Assembly: GCF_030209475.1 (NCBI RefSeq)
Contig: NZ_JARVRW010000001.1
Coordinates: 413,656 to 477,655 of the forward strand
Length of the DNA: 64,000 bases
Direction of reading: 5' to 3'
Source: Microbacterium sp. lyk4-40-TSB-66
GTDB lineage: Bacteria > Actinomycetota > Actinomycetes > Actinomycetales > Microbacteriaceae
The position numbers were made by a program, and so were the translations under genes. This document shows, piece by piece, positions 61,318-64,000 of the stretch (its first letter is position 1; the number at the start of each line of letters is the position of its first letter). The notes below the pieces were generated by a model that was not told where the DNA came from, ran no database searches, and saw only the letters and a list, made by a program, of their open reading frames with translations.

Positions 61318-62346
61318 ATGAAGATCGGCATCCTGACCAGCGGCGGCGACTGCCCCGGGCTGAACGCGGTCATCCGTGGCGTCGTGCTCAAGGGCACGAC
61401 CAATTACGACATCGAGTTCGTCGGCATCCGCGACGGGTGGCGCGGCGTCGTCGACGGCGACTTCTTCCCCCTCACGCGCCACGAGGTGAAGGGCCTGTCC
61501 AAGGTGGGCGGCACCATTCTCGGCACGAGCCGCACCAACCCCTACGAGGGCGCGCGCGGTGGTGCCGAGAACATCTCCAAGACGCTCTACGGACACCGGA
61601 TCGACGGCATCCTGGCCATCGGCGGAGAGGGCACTCTGGCCGCGGCCGACCGCCTGTCGAAGGACGGCATCAACGTGCTCGGCGTCCCCAAGACGATCGA
61701 CAACGACCTGCGCGCGACCGACTACTCGTTCGGCTTCGACACCGCCGTCAACATCGCCACGGATGCCATGGACCGCCTGCGCACGACGGGCGACTCGCAC
61801 CAGCGCTGCATGGTGGCCGAGGTCATGGGTCGGCACGTGGGCTGGATCGCGCTGCACGCGGGTATCGCCGCGGGTGCGCACGTCATCTGCATCCCCGAGG
61901 TGCCGATGTCGATCGACGAGATCGTCGAGCAGGTCACCCGTGCTCACGACCGCGGCCGCGCGCCCCTGGTCGTCGTCTCCGAGGGCTTCAAGCTCACCGG
62001 CATGGACGAAGCCTTCAGCGACAAGGGCCTCGACGCCTTCAACCGCCCGCGTCTCGGTGGCATCGGCGAGCTGCTCGCGCCCGAGATCGAGCGTCTGACC
62101 GGCATCGAGACCCGTTCCACCGTGCTGGGGCACATCCAGCGCGGCGGTTCGCCGTCGGGCTTCGACCGCGTGCTCGCCACCCGTCTCGGGCTGCACGCCG
62201 CCGACGCCCTGCACGAGGGCGCGTGGGGTCAGATGGTCGCGATGCGCGGCACCGACATCGTGCGCGTGCCCTTCGGCGACGCCCTCGGCGAGCTGAACAG
62301 CGTTCCGCTGTACCGCTACGAGGAGGCCGCCGCGCTGTTCGGCTGA
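61318..62346 (+). CDS. pfkA: 6-phosphofructokinase
   Basis: A 342-residue PFK of the group III/actinobacterial type. Substrate loop TSGGDCPGLNAVIRG starts the protein; IGGEGTL near residue 103 has Gly where PPi-dependent enzymes have Asp, which predicts ATP use, while PKTIDNDL near 124 has the Lys that E. coli PfkA lacks. The same Gly/Lys pair occurs in the ATP-dependent Streptomyces enzyme. Further motifs are MGRHVGWIALHAG, EVPMSIDEI and GHIQRGGSPSGFDR. Upstream sequence is the family B repeat region; the ATG lacks a strong ribosome site. Confidence 0.94.
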   Translation: MKIGILTSGGDCPGLNAVIRGVVLKGTTNYDIEFVGIRDGWRGVVDGDFFPLTRHEVKGLSKVGGTILGTSRTNPYEGARGGAENISKTLYGHRIDGILAIGGEGTLAAADRLSKDGINVLGVPKTIDNDLRATDYSFGFDTAVNIATDAMDRLRTTGDSHQRCMVAEVMGRHVGWIALHAGIAAGAHVICIPEVPMSIDEIVEQVTRAHDRGRAPLVVVSEGFKLTGMDEAFSDKGLDAFNRPRLGGIGELLAPEIERLTGIETRSTVLGHIQRGGSPSGFDRVLATRLGLHAADALHEGAWGQMVAMRGTDIVRVPFGDALGELNSVPLYRYEEAAALFG

Positions 62347-62358
62347 GCGCGAGCTGTC

Positions 62359-62392
62359 GACGCCCCGTCCCGCGTGTGCGGGGCGGGGCGTC
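62359..62392 (+). terminator. Terminator hairpin after pfkA
   Basis: Arms GACGCCCCG and CGGGGCGTC with inner GC pairs around GCGTGTGC, twelve bases after the stop, followed by TGCCTTGC. The right arm runs straight into the first GGCGTCTGC repeat. Confidence 0.6.
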
Positions 62393-62446
62393 TGCCTTGC
62401 GCGGGGGGCGTCTGCGTTGCGCGGGGGCGTCTGCGCTGTGCGGGGG
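62387..62446 (+). repeat. Three ~20-bp direct repeats (GGCGTCTGC...GCGGGG)
   Basis: GGCGTCTGC starts at 62387, 62407 and 62426, each followed by (C/G)(T/C)TG(C/T)GCGGGG. The same core in opposite orientation makes up the tandem array at 63932-64000, so the intervening 1.5 kb is bordered by inverted related repeats. Confidence 0.75.
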
Positions 62447-62473
62447 CCTGCGTCCGGCTCGGTCGTCGACGAA

Positions 62474-62523
62474 TGTCCCACTTCGTGCAGAAATCAGGGT
62501 GCATTCCCGCACGAAGTGGGACA
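62474..62523. repeat. 50-bp palindrome, family C copy 1
   Basis: TGTCCCACTTCGTGC, 20-base spacer, GCACGAAGTGGGACA: perfect 15-base arms. Together with copies 2 and 3 it fills most of the 365-base gap between pfkA and the gene at 62712, where I see no credible gene. Confidence 0.88.
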
Positions 62524-62568
62524 CGAATGGCGTGCCGCCGAGCTGGCCGCACGGAAGTCCCCCAGTCA

Positions 62569-62618
62569 TGTCCCCATTGGTGCAGTTTCCGGGACGCAAT
62601 CCTGCACGAGGTGGGACA
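62569..62618. repeat. 50-bp palindrome, family C copy 2
   Basis: TGTCCCCATTGGTGC, 20-base spacer, GCACGAGGTGGGACA. The right arm is close to consensus; the left arm has four changes. Total length and spacer are exactly as in copy 1. Confidence 0.8.
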
Positions 62619-62661
62619 TGCACGGCCAGCCGTGGGGGCAGCGACTGCGGGATGAGGGGCG

Positions 62662-62711
62662 TGTCCTACGTGGTGCAAGTTCGGCGGGGGAGGTGCGCAC
62701 CACGTGGGACA
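62662..62711. repeat. 50-bp palindrome, family C copy 3
   Basis: TGTCCTACGTGGTGC, 20-base spacer, GCACCACGTGGGACA. Relative to copy 1 both arms changed together (CTTCG to CGTGG, CGAAG to CCACG), so base pairing is kept. It ends one base before the stop of the minus-strand gene at 62712. Confidence 0.85.
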
Positions 62712-63620
62712 TCATTCACGCCAGCCGGCGCGATGGAGCGCCTCGCGCACCTTGCGGACCGCCGGTGCGCCGTCGACCCGTAGATGATGGAACAGGATTC
62801 GGACGTGCTCCCAGCCGCACTCCCGAATGCTGTCCCACCGATCGGCATCCCTCGCGAACTGCCGCATGTCCTCCGCGTGGACCCGACCGTCGTACTCGAC
62901 GCCGACCCTCCATGCCGGATAGGCCAGGTCGAGCTCGGCGACGAATCGACCGTCGACGTCCCGCAAGGTCCAGGAGATCTCCGGCTCCGGCAGACCGCTG
63001 CGAACGAGCACCAGTCGAAGGTGGGTTTCGGACGCGGAACGCGGCCCGTGACGGCTGAATGTGAGCGAGCGGGCGAGCACCTTGCCCGCTGTGTCGCCCA
63101 TACGGTCGATTTCGGCGCGAAGATCGTCGGCCTCGATCCGCGGGTGCAGATCGGTCAGCAGGAAATCGGCAGCTGCAACGAGGTCGTCGATGCGCCAGAT
63201 CGTCGCGCACTGTCGCCACGCCCGCACCGGGTGCTCGAGGGGCCAGCCCTCCGGGGTATGCGAGATCGCCAGGTCTCGCGCCTGAAGTCGATGGCCGTGA
63301 ATGCCGACGATGCGCGGCTCTCGGCGAGGGCGGTGCGCCGATACATGGATGCCGGGGAGGCGGGGGAAGGGAGGCAGGGGCACGCCGAGCAGGCCCAGCG
63401 CGGTCTCATGGCTGAAGAATTGCCCGTCGCGGAGGCGCGGCGCGTACTCTGCGACGCGGGCGCGCAGGTCGGTGAGCGTCGGCGGCGGAGCGGTGGAACG
63501 AACACCGCGGTACGGCATCCGCATGCCGACCTGGCGCAGAGCGAATCGCGAGCGCCCCGATGCCATCGCATCCCGAACGGAGAAGATCAGCGGATCAGCG
63601 GCCATCGTCCGAGGATGCAT
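62712..63620 (-). CDS. AbiEi-like N-terminus with a putative DUF559/Vsr-type endonuclease domain
   Basis: A 302-residue protein. Residues about 40-120 resemble the actinobacterial AbiEi-type antitoxin-like region (RDGQFFSHETALGLLGVPLP, then EHPVRAWRQCA). The C-terminal third looks like a restriction-endonuclease fold: SASETHLRLVLVRSG (Glu), VDGRFVAELDLAYP (Asp) and VGVEYDGRVHA, ending ADRWDSIRECGWEHVRI, as in DUF559/Vsr-like domains. Catalysis is not proven: the usual Lys after ExK is replaced in EYDG. Proteins of this build are common orphans in actinobacteria. The start is uncertain (ATG 63620 or 63605, or Met-33). It is enclosed by family C palindromes on both sides. Confidence 0.72.
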   Translation of the reverse strand: MHPRTMAADPLIFSVRDAMASGRSRFALRQVGMRMPYRGVRSTAPPPTLTDLRARVAEYAPRLRDGQFFSHETALGLLGVPLPPFPRLPGIHVSAHRPRREPRIVGIHGHRLQARDLAISHTPEGWPLEHPVRAWRQCATIWRIDDLVAAADFLLTDLHPRIEADDLRAEIDRMGDTAGKVLARSLTFSRHGPRSASETHLRLVLVRSGLPEPEISWTLRDVDGRFVAELDLAYPAWRVGVEYDGRVHAEDMRQFARDADRWDSIRECGWEHVRILFHHLRVDGAPAVRKVREALHRAGWRE

Positions 63621-63711
63621 TCATGACGGCGCGCGTCAGGGGCGTAAGGCCCTGTTGGGTGGATGGATGTTTCAATCGGCGCCCTGGGGAGGACCCCCCG
63701 ACGGCCACGTA

Positions 63712-63761
63712 TGTCCCACTTCGCGCACTTTCTTGATGCCTCACCAGCACGAGATGGGACT
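63712..63761. repeat. 50-bp palindrome, family C copy 4
   Basis: TGTCCCACTTCGCGC, 20-base spacer, GCACGAGATGGGACT. Four arm positions no longer pair, but length and spacer are unchanged. It lies 92 bases beyond the start of the minus-strand gene, in the 380-base right-end region that holds no other credible gene. Confidence 0.8.
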
Positions 63762-63826
63762 TGCCCTTCGGGGACGGCGGCATGTGGCCGGGAACTCGAC
63801 GGCGCGTGGGTGGCGACCGTGAGCCG

Positions 63827-63876
63827 TGTTCCATTTCGTGCGGCTTGTGAGGTCCGTATCCGCACGAAGTGGGACA
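63827..63876. repeat. 50-bp palindrome, family C copy 5
   Basis: TGTTCCATTTCGTGC, 20-base spacer, GCACGAAGTGGGACA. The right arm is identical to copy 1; the left arm has two changes. Confidence 0.85.
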
Positions 63877-63931
63877 CGCGCCGCTCTGCGGCGGACGCGC
63901 ACCCCACGGTACGGAACGTCCACGGCGCGAT

Positions 63932-64000
63932 ACGCCGCAACGCAAACGCCGCGACGCAGACGCCGCGACGCAGACGCCGCGACGCAGACGCCGCGACGCA
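63932..64000 (+). repeat. 14-bp tandem repeat, cut by the window end
   Basis: Unit ACGCCGCGACGCAG: one diverged unit, three perfect units and a 13-base partial unit that runs off the window. Its reverse complement, CTGCGTCGCGGCGT, shares the GGCGTCTGCGT core of the repeats at 62387-62446. Confidence 0.9.

Noticed and set aside
62474..63876. CRISPR-like array from the regular 50-bp units
   Set aside because: Arms are inverted relative to each other within each unit, units are separated by irregular 43-65-base gaps and by a gene, and no cas genes are present.
63587..63945. Overlapping small frames beyond the gene at 62712-63620
   Set aside because: They read through two palindromes and the upstream region of the real gene, have no ribosome site and no recognisable protein features.

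Overview
The window is ordinary chromosome from a very GC-rich actinobacterium, most likely Microbacterium or a close relative in Microbacteriaceae (an inference from sequence character; no database was searched). Support comes from the GTG-rich starts, the many genes whose start codon follows a TANNNT box by six bases, the WecA/AtpI/ATP synthase order, a PhzE/TrpEG-type fused anthranilate synthase behind a Trp-Trp leader, and the dxr / site-2 protease / ispG association. I see no rRNA, tRNA, CRISPR array, prophage, integrase or transposase.

Layout. 1-8.9 kb: tail of a TsaC/Sua5 protein, WecA-type sugar-phosphate transferase, AtpI-like protein and the complete ATP synthase operon atpBEFHAGDC, closed by a strong terminator. 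8.9-15.3 kb: YaaA, a membrane protein, a PP2C phosphatase, an APC permease, an asparaginase, an OsmC protein and a small membrane protein. 15.4-23.1 kb: glycerol and dihydroxyacetone block, glpK-glpF-glpD on the minus strand, a divergent SorC-type regulator with a clear operator, then dhaK-dhaL-dhaM with an HPr domain fused to DhaM. 23.1-32.8 kb: acyltransferase, FKBP lipoprotein, dxr, murE, site-2 protease, trpEG with attenuator, ispG. 32.9-44 kb: BenE-type transporter, pyroglutamyl peptidase, an ECF sigma factor with a membrane-anchored partner, proS, an aldo-keto reductase, a DUF1206-type protein, glycogen phosphorylase and an HD-domain protein. 44-53.7 kb: information-processing block nusA-ylxR-infB-rbfA, mutY, a degenerate kinase-like gene, truB, two small membrane proteins and ribF. 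53.8-62.3 kb: MFS exporter, copper P-type ATPase under a CsoR-like box, a lipoprotein, an SNF2 helicase and pfkA. 62.3-64 kb: a repeat-rich segment around one putative AbiEi/endonuclease-like gene.

How the genes work together. Glycerol enters by GlpF and is turned into DHAP by GlpK and GlpD; the DHA kinase makes DHAP from dihydroxyacetone using PTS phosphate; PfkA and glycogen phosphorylase feed the same central pool. Dxr and IspG belong to the MEP isoprenoid pathway. NusA, IF-2, RbfA and TruB are the usual transcription, translation and ribosome-maturation cluster.

The least explained material lies between genes: four sequence-unrelated families of regular palindromes (73 bp, about 70 bp, 50 bp and 64 bp), a 7-mer GGATGCC/GGCATCC that looks several-fold enriched, a textbook trp attenuator that itself appears leaderless, and a segment at the right end bordered by inverted GGCGTCTGC-type repeats. 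I did not find a convincing new defence or biosynthetic system; the palindrome families are the best candidates for something undescribed.
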